Part shown: in pieces, positions 55,925 through 64,000 of the stretch | Layout: each line of letters opens with the position of its first letter | Position numbering within the stretch: position 1 is the first letter of the stretch | From: Roseovarius sp. | GTDB taxonomy: Bacteria > Pseudomonadota > Alphaproteobacteria > Rhodobacterales > Rhodobacteraceae | DNA length: 64,000 bases | Direction of reading: 5' to 3' | Assembly: GCF_030373445.1 (NCBI RefSeq) | Contig: NZ_JAUCYU010000013.1 | Location: forward strand, 62,001-126,000 | Notes under the pieces: model-generated | Seen by the model: only the letters and a program-made list of their open reading frames with translations | Told to the model about the DNA's origin: nothing | Databases searched by the model: none | Translations under genes and position numbers: made by a program

Positions 55925-58900
55925 CTAGCGGTCCTGGGTCCTGGTCGCGTCCTCGCGTGTTTCGCTTTCCTCTTCGTTGGACGCAACACCCGACCGCTTC
56001 GGCGGGGCGCGGCGGAAGATTTCCCGGAACATGCCGGGTGTCAGGACCGAGAGCGGGTTGACCTGCACCCGCGGGCTGGTCGTGGGGCCTTTCAGCGAAT
56101 ACTGGAACCCCAGCAACCCTTCGCCCTGGCGTGAGAACAACCCGCCCAGCATGTTGACGGCATAGACCGGGGAAATCACCCCTTCGATATCCATCTGCGC
56201 GGCCTCGAGCCAGTAATACCCTTCCATCGATATCCCGAGCGAGGCCCCGACGGCGCTACCGTTGTAGACCGTGACCCGGTCAGGACCCAGCTGGAACTCC
56301 GCCTCGACCCGGTTGAAATGCAGCCCCTCGCCGGCGAGCTGTTCGAGGATGCCCACCACGCTCAGGGCGTTGAGCAGGGCAGCCATGGCCGGCGCGTCCT
56401 TGACCCGCAGGTTGTCGACGGTGAGCTTTCCGTCATAGATCCCTTCCCCCTGCCCCGGCACCAGCACCAGCACAAGCGAGCCGTCGCGGGCCTGTTTCAG
56501 CGCGTTGGCCGAGCGCAACACGCCGCCCGCGTCCTGCGAGGTGATGGTAAAGGCGCTGCGCCCGTCGCGGGGCAGAACGCGCCCGACGATAGGTGTGCCC
56601 CCGTTGACCTTCCCGGTGAACTTGCCGTCCGCGCCGCGTGACATGTCGAGCTCGGCGTTGAAATCGGTCAGGGCGATCTTGTCGGAAATCTGCAGCCGGT
56701 CGAGCCGAAGCGACACCGGCCCCTGCTCGCCGCGCGGCCCGTCACCCTTGGCGGCAAGGGAGGTCTGGCGAAGGTCGATCTCGCCGCCCGTCACCCGCAC
56801 CAGCGGCGGCTTGTTCGGCCCCAGCCCCACAAGGTCGACCGGCGCATCGACCCAAGAGCCAAGCTGCACGCGCCCGAAATTGGCCTGTTGCAGCGTGCCG
56901 TCATTGTTGAGCGTGACCGACCCGTTGGCCCGCAGGCCCGCGGCGTCGAGCCGGATCCGGTCGACCTGCGGCGGCTGACCAAGCGCGCCGTCGACTTCCA
57001 GCAGGCCGGTCGCGCTGGCCCCGATCGCCCAGTCGAGCGGGCGCAGGCGCAAGGCCACGCCCGACAGATCCGACGCCATGCGGAACACCGGCGGCTTCTC
57101 GTTCTCGAAATCGATCTCGATCTGCCCGCGGCCTGCCCCGGATATGCTGCCCGGCGGCAGGCCGATGCGGAATTCGTCGGCGAACCGTTCCGACAGCTCG
57201 ATCCAGCCATCCACGTGCGACCGCCCGTTGCTGCCCTCGACCAGCGGCATCGACCACGTGCCCCCGAACGGCACCCGGCCGACGCGGCCCTCGCCGAAGA
57301 TGTTGAGCCGCTCGCTGGTCGCGTCGATCTTCAGTTCCGAGGCGGCCAGCACACGGTTCTCGACCAGGGTTTCGCTGCGCACGTCACGCATCGTCCCGGT
57401 CAGCCCGAACGCCACGTCCTCGGGCTGCAGGTCATCGACCACGAGGAAATCGAGCTGCCCTTCCAGCTGCGCCATCCCGTCGGCCAGCGTGACCGGACGC
57501 CCGGCCTTGTCGAGAAACCGGAACGGCTCCTCGTTCAACAGCGACAGGGCGGCGGTGATCGTGCTGCGGGTCTTCAGCCGCACGGTGCCGGGGCCGCGCT
57601 TGATACCGATGTCGGGGATATCGAAGCTTGACCCGGAAATGTCGATCTTGCCGCCTTGCGCGGCAGTCACGTACCCTTCGTGCGCGGCGATCACGAAGCG
57701 GTTGTCATAGATGGTGGCATGGCCGCGCCCGTCCTCAATCACCGGCACGTTCTTGATGAACCGCGAGGTCAGCTCGGAAAAGTCGAAGCCCAGGAAAACA
57801 TCGGGCTTCTCCCCCGGCACGGCGCGCAGGGCAACCTGTATATCGCTCAGCTTCGCACTGACGATGTTTTCCTCGATCCACGTGCGGGTCTTCGGTTCGA
57901 GACTCTCGGGCCAGAGCGTCAGAAGCCGGTCCGGGTCGATCCCCGGGAGACGCCCATCGACGCTCACGTACCAGCCATCGGGCCGGGCATGGACATCGCC
58001 CGAGACGACGAGATTGCGGCCCTGGTCCGACAGGCTGAGCTCGCCCAGCGTGATGCGGAACGGGTCGAGCGTCAGGCGCATGTCCATCGTCGCGCCCTCG
58101 AAGGCCACCGGCGCGTCGTAGATCTCGAGCGGGTTGGCCGAAAGGTCCCGCACCTGGAACTGCGAGACCAGCGCATTGGGCCAGCCATCTTCCATTCCCG
58201 CCAGGTAGGTCTGCCCCTCGATCCGGGCACTGACCCATTTGCTTTGCACATCGAGCGCGTGGAAGCGGATCAGGTCGTCGGCCGGGTCGAAGGTGAAATG
58301 CGTGCTGGCATGGTCGAAGGCCACCGGTCGGGCGGCTTCGTTCGGGTGCAGGACCCCTGCCCCGATCTCGAGCTTGGTATCGAGCGGGCCGAGCTGCCCC
58401 TCCTCGTCGACCGCCGCGCGGACGGAGCCCGAAATCGGCGCGTCGAGCGCGGTCAACCATGTCAGCGCCGGCGACTGCCCGGCGATGTCACCGGCCGGCA
58501 TGTCCTCGAAATCTATCGCGAACTCCGCCGCGGTTTCGCCGATCCGGCTGGAATACGCCACGGCCAGTGTCGTGGCATAGTCGCGCGCGCCCAAAAGCGC
58601 GAAATCGGACCGGATCGACAGCGTCTCACCCTCGCGGCGCATCTGGATCCGCCCGCCATCGACCGTCCAGGCCTTTCCGGCGCGGGCATCCTCGAAGCGC
58701 AGGGTCAGGTTGTCGGCCGACACTTCTGTCAGGGCCGAGAAATGGGGGCGCTGGAAGAAGGTATCGGCCCGCTTTATCAGCGCGGTCACCGTCTCGGCCT
58801 CCTGCACCGGGTCGGGCGTGTCGCCCACGCTGACGCCCACCGCCCCGTCATCGGCGCGCCGCAGCGTGACACGGGCCCCGTTCAGCGATATGCGCCCCGG

Positions 58901-59260
58901 CTGCAACTGGCCCTTCAGGAGCGGCCCCAGCGCCACGGCGCCATGCACGTCGGACAATTGCGCCACCGGCGTGCCCGCCTCGTCTCGGATCGTCACCCGC
59001 TGCAGCGCCAGCCGCGGCACCCAGTCGTTTTCCAGCACGATCGACACGTCGGCAAAACCGATCGACAGGCCCTCGACGTCGCTGTTGATCTTCTCGGTGA
59101 TGCGCGTGCGCAGCCAGTCGGGCGCCGACAGGCGCGTTCCGACCAATGACATGACAGTAACGCCAGCGGCCACGACGAGCGCAACCAACAGCCCGCCGCT
59201 CCACAACCCGGCCCTCTTCAGGCGTCGGGCGCGCGGCCGTTCCTGTTTTTCATCGGTCAT
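55925..59260 (-). CDS. YhdP/AsmA-like (DUF3971) envelope protein
   Basis: A 1,111-residue protein. An N-terminal membrane anchor ([20 protein letters not shown], about residues 15-35) is followed by a very long periplasmic region rich in beta strands. DUF3971 and AsmA-like C-terminal regions are recognised from segments such as [20 protein letters not shown] and [20 protein letters not shown]. Family members bridge inner and outer membranes and affect lipid transport. I take ATG 59260 as the start; the track start is a TTG. It forms an operon with queA, an unrelated function, and the reason is unclear. Confidence 0.87.
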   Translation of the reverse strand: MTDEKQERPRARRLKRAGLWSGGLLVALVVAAGVTVMSLVGTRLSAPDWLRTRITEKINSDVEGLSIGFADVSIVLENDWVPRLALQRVTIRDEAGTPVAQLSDVHGAVALGPLLKGQLQPGRISLNGARVTLRRADDGAVGVSVGDTPDPVQEAETVTALIKRADTFFQRPHFSALTEVSADNLTLRFEDARAGKAWTVDGGRIQMRREGETLSIRSDFALLGARDYATTLAVAYSSRIGETAAEFAIDFEDMPAGDIAGQSPALTWLTALDAPISGSVRAAVDEEGQLGPLDTKLEIGAGVLHPNEAARPVAFDHASTHFTFDPADDLIRFHALDVQSKWVSARIEGQTYLAGMEDGWPNALVSQFQVRDLSANPLEIYDAPVAFEGATMDMRLTLDPFRITLGELSLSDQGRNLVVSGDVHARPDGWYVSVDGRLPGIDPDRLLTLWPESLEPKTRTWIEENIVSAKLSDIQVALRAVPGEKPDVFLGFDFSELTSRFIKNVPVIEDGRGHATIYDNRFVIAAHEGYVTAAQGGKIDISGSSFDIPDIGIKRGPGTVRLKTRSTITAALSLLNEEPFRFLDKAGRPVTLADGMAQLEGQLDFLVVDDLQPEDVAFGLTGTMRDVRSETLVENRVLAASELKIDATSERLNIFGEGRVGRVPFGGTWSMPLVEGSNGRSHVDGWIELSERFADEFRIGLPPGSISGAGRGQIEIDFENEKPPVFRMASDLSGVALRLRPLDWAIGASATGLLEVDGALGQPPQVDRIRLDAAGLRANGSVTLNNDGTLQQANFGRVQLGSWVDAPVDLVGLGPNKPPLVRVTGGEIDLRQTSLAAKGDGPRGEQGPVSLRLDRLQISDKIALTDFNAELDMSRGADGKFTGKVNGGTPIVGRVLPRDGRSAFTITSQDAGGVLRSANALKQARDGSLVLVLVPGQGEGIYDGKLTVDNLRVKDAPAMAALLNALSVVGILEQLAGEGLHFNRVEAEFQLGPDRVTVYNGSAVGASLGISMEGYYWLEAAQMDIEGVISPVYAVNMLGGLFSRQGEGLLGFQYSLKGPTTSPRVQVNPLSVLTPGMFREIFRRAPPKRSGVASNEEESETREDATRTQDR

Positions 59261-59353
59261 TCTTGTCTTCAAACGGTGACCTGCCTCTGGTTGTTTATTC
59301 TGGCGGCTCGCGCCCTAATATGAAACTCAATTCTTTGTGGAAGGAGACTCCCC

Positions 59354-59815
59354 GTGCTGAAACCCGCCGAAGCGGCCCCCGATTTCACCCTGCCCCGCGA
59401 TGGCGGCGGGAATGTGACCCTGTCCGAACTGCGCCCCGCGCCCGTCGTCCTGTTCTTCTATCCGAAGGACGACACGTCGGGCTGCACCAAGGAAGCCATC
59501 GCCTTCACCGGACTCGGCCAGGAGTTCGAGGCGGCGGGCGCGAAGGTGTTCGGCATCTCGAAGGATACCGTCGCCAAGCATGACAAGTTCCGCGACAAGC
59601 ACGAGCTGGGCATTCCGCTGCTCTCCGACGCCGAGTCCGACGTGTGCGAACAATACGGCGTCTGGAAGGAAAAGAGCATGTACGGCAAGAAATTCATGGG
59701 AATCGAGCGCACCACCGTGCTGATCGGTGGCGACGGCAAGGTCGTGCGGGTCTGGCCCAAGGTGAAGGTGCCGGGACATGCCGAAGAGGTGCTCGAGGCG
59801 GTGAAGGCGCTTTGA
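59354..59815 (+). CDS. bcp: Thioredoxin-dependent thiol peroxidase (Bcp/PrxQ)
   Basis: A 153-residue peroxiredoxin that reduces hydroperoxides. The start is GTG with AAGGAG upstream. The peroxidatic Cys44 is in KDDTSGCTKEAIAF; the +5 position that is often the resolving Cys is Ile here, so Cys98 (SDVCEQYGVW) is the likely resolving residue, as in the other Bcp subtype. TVLIGGDGKVVRVW completes the thioredoxin fold. It is coupled to the DUF455 gene by a 4-base overlap. Confidence 0.94.
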   Translation: MLKPAEAAPDFTLPRDGGGNVTLSELRPAPVVLFFYPKDDTSGCTKEAIAFTGLGQEFEAAGAKVFGISKDTVAKHDKFRDKHELGIPLLSDAESDVCEQYGVWKEKSMYGKKFMGIERTTVLIGGDGKVVRVWPKVKVPGHAEEVLEAVKAL

Positions 59816-60630
59816 CGGAACCGACGCTGTCACGGATGGCGGTGGAGGTTCTGACCACCGCCGACGGGCGCGAAAAGACCGCCCTGTCCCGCCGGCACGC
59901 GGCGGCATGGTTTGCCGCGCGCGAGACGGGCGAGGCCATTCCGCTTGGCCGCGCCACCCCGCCCGATTTCCCCGCAAGGCCCGACAGGCCAGAGCTTCTC
60001 GACCCCCGCGACGTGCCGCGCCGCCGCCCCGGCTCGCCCAAGGGGCGGCTGGCGATGCTGCATGCGGTGGCGCATATCGAGCTGAACGCCGTCGACCTGC
60101 ACTGGGACATCATCGCGCGGTTCGCGGATGTGCCAATGCCTATCGGCTTCTACGATGACTGGGTGAAATCGGCGGACGAGGAATCGAAGCATTTCAACCT
60201 GATATGCGACTGCCTTGAAGCACAAGGCAGTTATTACGGCGCCATGCCCGCCCATGCCGGCATGTGGCGCGCGGCCTCGGACACCGCGCAGGACTTCATG
60301 GGCCGGCTCGCGGTGGTGCCCATGGTGCTCGAGGCGCGCGGGCTCGACGTGACACCGGGGATGATCGCGCTGTTCGAGACGGCCGGCCCGACAGATGCCG
60401 TCGAGGCGATGAAGGTGATCTACGCCGAGGAGGTGCATCACGTCGCCTATGGCTCGAAATGGTTTCATTTCCTCTGCGGACGCCACGACCAGGACCCGAA
60501 AGAGGCGTTCCACACCCTTGTGCGCCGATATTTCCACGGCCTGCTGAAACCGCCCTTCAACGAGGAAAAGCGCGCCGAAGCCGGCCTGCCGCCCGATTTC
60601 TACTGGCCGCTTACGGAAGCGACCGGCTGA
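59812..60630 (+). CDS. DUF455 ferritin-like protein
   Basis: A 272-residue protein. TTG 59812 overlaps the bcp TGA; ATG 59836 (MAVEVLTTADGREKTALS) is an alternative but would lose the coupling. The ferritin-like helices with iron-site residues are in HAVAHIELNAVDLHWDIIA, SADEESKHFNLICDCLEA and VIYAEEVHHVAYGSKWFH. DUF455 belongs to the ferritin superfamily, and its function is unknown. Its link to a peroxidase hints at oxidative-stress handling. Confidence 0.88.
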   Translation: MTEPTLSRMAVEVLTTADGREKTALSRRHAAAWFAARETGEAIPLGRATPPDFPARPDRPELLDPRDVPRRRPGSPKGRLAMLHAVAHIELNAVDLHWDIIARFADVPMPIGFYDDWVKSADEESKHFNLICDCLEAQGSYYGAMPAHAGMWRAASDTAQDFMGRLAVVPMVLEARGLDVTPGMIALFETAGPTDAVEAMKVIYAEEVHHVAYGSKWFHFLCGRHDQDPKEAFHTLVRRYFHGLLKPPFNEEKRAEAGLPPDFYWPLTEATG

Positions 60631-60832
60631 TTCTTGCCCTGCTGTTAGCGCCAACCCATTGAGATCGGCAATTTTTTGCCGTCTGTGCGGTAAATTGCCG
60701 GATTTCTGGACGGTGTTGTCCAAAAACCTTGCTCATCGGAACGCCAGCCGATAATCACACCAAAGGCATCGGTGAAAGAAAAAGTGATCGACGGTGCCGC
60801 CTTGGGGATGGGGCAACAGGGACGGGGTTTTC

Positions 60833-62152
60833 GTGCGAACACGACTCGCAATCAAGTTTCATGCGTTTCTGGAAAGATATTTCCCGGAGCGCAGGGTTTT
60901 CCTCCGGTCAGATAACGACACGCGGTTCATCCGCCTCAAGCCCGGCTCTCAACTCATTGCCTTCGTGGGCGTTTCGGCCGTGGTCGCATGGACGATCATC
61001 GCCACTGCCGTGCTGCTGATGGATTCGATCGGCTCGGGCAATTTCCGCGAACAGGCCAAGCGCGACCAGCGCACCTACGAGGCGCGGCTCAACGCGCTCG
61101 AGGCCGAGCGCAACACCCGCGCCGAGGAAGCGGCGGCCGCGCAGGAGCGGTTCAACTCGGCCCTGAAGCAGATTTCCACGATGCAATCCGATTTGCTGGC
61201 CTCGGAGACGCGCCGGCGCGAGCTCGAGACCGGCATCGAGGTCATCCAGTCGACCCTGCGCCGCACCATGAAGGAGCGCGACGCCGCCCGCGCGGAGAGC
61301 GAGGAACTGACACTGGCGCTGAAGGACAGCGCCCCGGGAACGCTGGCCGACGAGGAAGGCATGGGCACCGAGGCGACGCTGGAAACCCTGACCGCCGCCC
61401 TCTCCGACACCGCGCGCCAGCGTGACAAGATCAGCAACGACGCCGAGCTGGCGCTGCTGGAAGCCGACGAGATGGCCGCGCAGATCCAGCTGATGAAAGA
61501 CCAGAACGACCAGATCTTCCGCCAGCTCGAAGACGCGATGACGATCTCGGTCGAGCCGCTCGACAAGATGTTCACCGCCGCCGGCATGGACACCGACAAC
61601 ATGCTCGATACCGTGCGCCGCGGCTACTCGGGCCAGGGCGGGCCGCTGATGCCGCTGTCGTTCTCGACCCGGGGCGAGGAGCCCACGCCCGACGCGATGC
61701 GCGCCAACCGCATCCTCAACCAGCTCGACCGGTTGAACCTCTACCGTATCGCCGCGCAGAAGGCGCCCTTCGCCCTGCCGGTGAAGTCGACCTTCCGCTA
61801 TACCTCGGGCTTCGGCATGCGCTGGGGGCGGATGCATTCGGGCACCGACTTCGCGTCGAAACACGGCACACCGATCTATGCCACCGCCGACGGGGTCGTC
61901 ATTCACGCGGAATGGCTGTCGGGCTATGGCCGGCTCGTGAAAATCCAGCACGAGTTCGGCATCGAGACCCGATACGCCCATATGTCGCGCATTCGGGTCG
62001 AAAAAGGTCAAAGGGTCTCGCGCGGGGAACGTATTGGTGATATGGGGAGCACTGGACGTTCCACGGGCACGCATCTACACTACGAGGTCCGTGTCGGCGG
62101 CAAGGCCGTCAACCCCATGATCTACATCAAGGCTGCGAGAAATGTTTTCTAA
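60833..62152 (+). CDS. M23 family peptidoglycan endopeptidase
   Basis: About 439 residues. A basic N-terminus precedes one membrane helix (LIAFVGVSAVVAWTIIATAV), a long coiled-coil region (about 65-240, ERNTRAEEAAAAQERFNSAL) and a C-terminal LytM/M23 domain with HSGTDFASKHGTPIYATADG and the HxH of GTHLHYEVRVGG. Start is uncertain: GTG 60833 (VRTRLAIKFHAFLERYFPER) is more family-like than the track start 60794. It overlaps the bactofilin gene by 11 bases, matching the known bactofilin/M23 pairing in cell-shape control. Confidence 0.9.
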   Translation: MRTRLAIKFHAFLERYFPERRVFLRSDNDTRFIRLKPGSQLIAFVGVSAVVAWTIIATAVLLMDSIGSGNFREQAKRDQRTYEARLNALEAERNTRAEEAAAAQERFNSALKQISTMQSDLLASETRRRELETGIEVIQSTLRRTMKERDAARAESEELTLALKDSAPGTLADEEGMGTEATLETLTAALSDTARQRDKISNDAELALLEADEMAAQIQLMKDQNDQIFRQLEDAMTISVEPLDKMFTAAGMDTDNMLDTVRRGYSGQGGPLMPLSFSTRGEEPTPDAMRANRILNQLDRLNLYRIAAQKAPFALPVKSTFRYTSGFGMRWGRMHSGTDFASKHGTPIYATADGVVIHAEWLSGYGRLVKIQHEFGIETRYAHMSRIRVEKGQRVSRGERIGDMGSTGRSTGTHLHYEVRVGGKAVNPMIYIKAARNVF

Positions 62153-62699
62153 GAGCAAAATCAACGATCCCGCCCCCAAGCAAGATGCCGCGGCCAAACC
62201 GGCAGTTCCGGAAAAGCCCGACACCGCGCGCAACGACTCACCGTCGAACGAATTCAAGGCCGCCGCGCCCAAGGCCAAGCCGCCGGCATCGGTGCTGTCG
62301 TCGGACCTGCACGTGACCGGCAACCTGAAGACCACCGGCGATATCCAGGTCGAAGGCACGGTCGAGGGGGATATCCGCGCCCACCTGCTGACCATCGGCG
62401 AAGGCGCCACGATCAAGGGCGAGGTGATTGCCGATGACGTGGTGATCAACGGCCGTATCGTCGGCCGGGTCCGTGGCCTGAAGGTACGCCTGACCTCGAC
62501 CGCGCGGGTTGAAGGCGACATCATCCACAAGACCATCGCCATCGAATCCGGCGCCCATTTCGAAGGCTCGGTGCAGCGGCAGGACGATCCGCTCAACTCG
62601 AAGCCCAAGAACCAGCAGCAGCAGGGCGGCGGTGGCGGCCAGCAGGGTCAGCAGAACCAGCAGAAGCCCCAGCAGGTGCAGGAAGCCGCCAAGGGCTGA
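62142..62699 (+). CDS. Bactofilin (polymer-forming cytoskeletal protein)
   Basis: A 185-residue protein. A disordered N-terminus rich in Pro, Ala and Lys precedes the beta-helical bactofilin core (about 45-135: DLHVTGNLKTTGDIQVEGTV, then GRIVGRVRGLKVRLTSTARV). The C-terminus is a Gln/Gly-rich tail. Bactofilins polymerise without nucleotide and recruit M23 enzymes to sites of curved growth or appendages; the overlap with the M23 gene supports such a pair here. Confidence 0.93.
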   Translation: MFSKSKINDPAPKQDAAAKPAVPEKPDTARNDSPSNEFKAAAPKAKPPASVLSSDLHVTGNLKTTGDIQVEGTVEGDIRAHLLTIGEGATIKGEVIADDVVINGRIVGRVRGLKVRLTSTARVEGDIIHKTIAIESGAHFEGSVQRQDDPLNSKPKNQQQQGGGGGQQGQQNQQKPQQVQEAAKG

Positions 62700-62739
62700 A
62701 CCGGCCCGCCGGCGGAAGACCTTTCGGGGTCATCATGGA

Positions 62740-62767
62740 AAGGCGCCCTGCCCCGCAGCGGCGCCTT
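62740..62767. terminator. Bidirectional hairpin between bactofilin and kinase genes
   Basis: AAGGCGCC and GGCGCCTT form a perfect 8-bp stem with a 12-base loop in the convergent gap; a short T-tract follows on the minus strand. Confidence 0.6.
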
Positions 62768-62809
62768 CTGCATGCCGGCTCATCGCGATGGCGCCCGCGC
62801 AGGCAACTG

Positions 62810-64000
62810 TCAGGCCGCAGCCTCCGACAGCGGCAGCGTGAAAGCGAACGTGGTGGTGCCACCCTCGCAGGTCACGCCGATCCGGCCATTATGCGCCTCG
62901 GCAATCGTCGCGGCGATATAGAGGCCGAGGCCAAGCCCCTCGCCCTGGGCATGGGTGCCGCGCTGGAACGGGTGGAACAGCTTGTCGCGCAGGTCGCCGG
63001 GCACGGCGAGCCCGCGGTTGCTGACGGTGATTGACACCTCGTGATCGTCCGTCGTGCCGCGTACCTCGACCGGCGAGCCGGGGGTGCCGTGGCGGACCGC
63101 GTTCGACAACAGGTTCGACACCGCCTGCGCGACCCGCGGCGCGTCGCAGGCGACCGGGCGGGTGAAACTGAGGTCGAGATTGATCGTGCTTTCCGGCTCG
63201 GCCGCGCGGATCTCCTCGACCACCTGGCGCACGGCCTCGGCCAGCGGCGCGTCGGGGGTTGCGGTCACGCGGATGCCGCCGCCCAGCCGGGCGCGGGCGT
63301 GCAGCATGATGTTCGAGATCAGGTCGTTCATGCGGAAGAGCGACGATCGCATCAGCGGCAGGATCATGCGCGCCTTGTCGTTCAGCGGCTCACGCTCGAG
63401 CTGGCGGATGCCGGCCGAGAAGGCCGCGACGGGGTTGCGCAGGTCGTGCCCCAGCACCGCCACCAGCTCGTCCTGCAGGCGGGCCAGTTCCTTTTCATGG
63501 GCGAGGTTGTGCTCCTGCGCCTCCAGCCGCTCCTCGGTCTCGAGGCTGCGGCCGATGACGTCGGCGAACATCTCCAGCATCGCCACCACGCGTGCATCCT
63601 TCACGTCGCGCGGCTCTGTGTCGATGGCGCAGAGCGTGCCGAAGAAGCTGCCGTCGCTGCGATAGATGGGGATCGAGGCGTAGCTGACGATGCCGAACTT
63701 CCGCGCGATCGGATGGTCCTTGTAGATGTCATCCGTGGCGCTGTCGTTGAACAGGACCTTTTCCGCGCTGGTCCGGACGATCTGGCAGAAGGTCGACTCG
63801 ATGTCGATCTCGTCCCCCTCGGCCAGCCCGAAATTCACCTCGTCCACCGTCCGGCAGGCCACCCAGCGCTCGGCGGTGACCCGGGCAATGGCGGCAAAGC
63901 GCATGTTCGTCGCCAGCATCACCGTCTCGAGAATGGTGCCGACGGTATCGCTGCCGGCAATCCGGTCGATATCGGTCTGGAAATCATGCCGCTGCGCAAG
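62810..64000 (-). CDS. GAF-domain sensor histidine kinase (5' end outside the window)
   Basis: The frame stays open to the right edge, and the residues upstream of the track start (LAQRHDFQTDIDRIAGSDTV, then GTILETV) are coherent, so the real start lies beyond 64000. At least 396 residues are visible: a GAF domain (AIARVTAERWVACRTVDEV to SFFGTLCAIDTEPRDV), then a HisKA domain with the phospho-His in VAVLGHDLRNPVAAFSAG, and an HATPase domain (AVSNLLSNAVRHGTPGSPVE, GEGLGLGLYIAATIAEAHNG). No membrane helix is seen, so it appears cytoplasmic. The stimulus is unknown, and no partner regulator is in view. Confidence 0.9.
   Translation of the reverse strand, partial: LAQRHDFQTDIDRIAGSDTVGTILETVMLATNMRFAAIARVTAERWVACRTVDEVNFGLAEGDEIDIESTFCQIVRTSAEKVLFNDSATDDIYKDHPIARKFGIVSYASIPIYRSDGSFFGTLCAIDTEPRDVKDARVVAMLEMFADVIGRSLETEERLEAQEHNLAHEKELARLQDELVAVLGHDLRNPVAAFSAGIRQLEREPLNDKARMILPLMRSSLFRMNDLISNIMLHARARLGGGIRVTATPDAPLAEAVRQVVEEIRAAEPESTINLDLSFTRPVACDAPRVAQAVSNLLSNAVRHGTPGSPVEVRGTTDDHEVSITVSNRGLAVPGDLRDKLFHPFQRGTHAQGEGLGLGLYIAATIAEAHNGRIGVTCEGGTTTFAFTLPLSEAAA

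Noticed and set aside
53484-55928. An 814-residue plus-strand ORF with unusual charged composition
   Set aside because: Opposite the MFS and queA genes, and rich in His, Arg and Gln as expected for a shadow frame.

Overview
The window is a continuous piece of a high-GC alphaproteobacterial chromosome, most likely from the Roseobacter group of the Rhodobacteraceae. Supporting signs are a DddL-type DMSP lyase, a zwf-pgl-pgi cluster, a Fur/Mur-type regulator without the CxxC zinc motif, a LexA box of the GTTC-N7-GTTC type, TRAP transport genes, several Rhodobacterales-type DUF genes, and a Roseobacter-like intergenic element carrying TTCTTCTGGCC and AAATATCCCGGGG. Codon use is uniform. I see no IS element, prophage, CRISPR array, rRNA or tRNA.

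Layout. 1-6 kb: the end of a CPA1 Na+/H+ antiporter, a PhzF-like protein, Fur/Mur, an EamA transporter, enolase, DMSP lyase DddL (convergent with eno), DUF1992 and a DUF985 cupin. 6-10.3 kb: a 470-bp gene-free stretch rich in hairpins, then zwf-pgl-pgi on the minus strand. 10.4-17.7 kb: a radical SAM protein, an M24-fold protein that has lost most metal ligands, an SLC13 permease with RCK_C-like domains, an M48 peptidase and a fused MFS/spermidine-synthase protein. 17.6-25.9 kb: a PIN protein, an RlmI-like methyltransferase, a lipoprotein, glnE with a small partner gene, ybaK, DUF2852 (preceded by paired palindromes), an RDD protein and an arginyl/leucyl-tRNA-protein transferase. 26-36.6 kb: a winged-helix/alpha-beta-hydrolase regulator divergent from a tiny gene, a TRAP transporter (dctP-dctQ-dctM) divergent from a Cache-sensor histidine kinase and its NarL-type regulator, and a PhoX-like phosphatase.

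36.8-40.7 kb is the branched-chain amino-acid locus: a 16-residue Ile/Val/Leu-rich leader peptide and a transcription attenuator ahead of ilvB, then a GT87-type membrane protein, then ilvH. 40.7-44.2 kb: a cold-shock-like small protein, an XRE-type regulator, a Rieske oxygenase with a small coupled partner and a ParDE toxin-antitoxin pair. 44.4-47.4 kb is a valine-degradation operon (acyl-CoA dehydrogenase, 3-hydroxyisobutyryl-CoA hydrolase, mmsB). 47.5-55.9 kb: a DUF2892 gene behind an AT-rich palindrome and a strong hairpin, a small secreted protein, uvrA with its SOS box, lpd, DUF924, an MFS transporter and queA. 55.9-64 kb: a YhdP/AsmA-like protein, a Bcp peroxiredoxin, DUF455, an M23 peptidase overlapping a bactofilin, and a GAF-domain histidine kinase cut by the window edge.

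No clear large new defence or biosynthetic system is visible. The most interesting signals are regulatory: the ilv attenuator, the hairpin-rich gap at 6 kb, the DUF2852 and DUF2892 upstream elements, and the metal-ligand-less M24 protein next to an SLC13 transporter.
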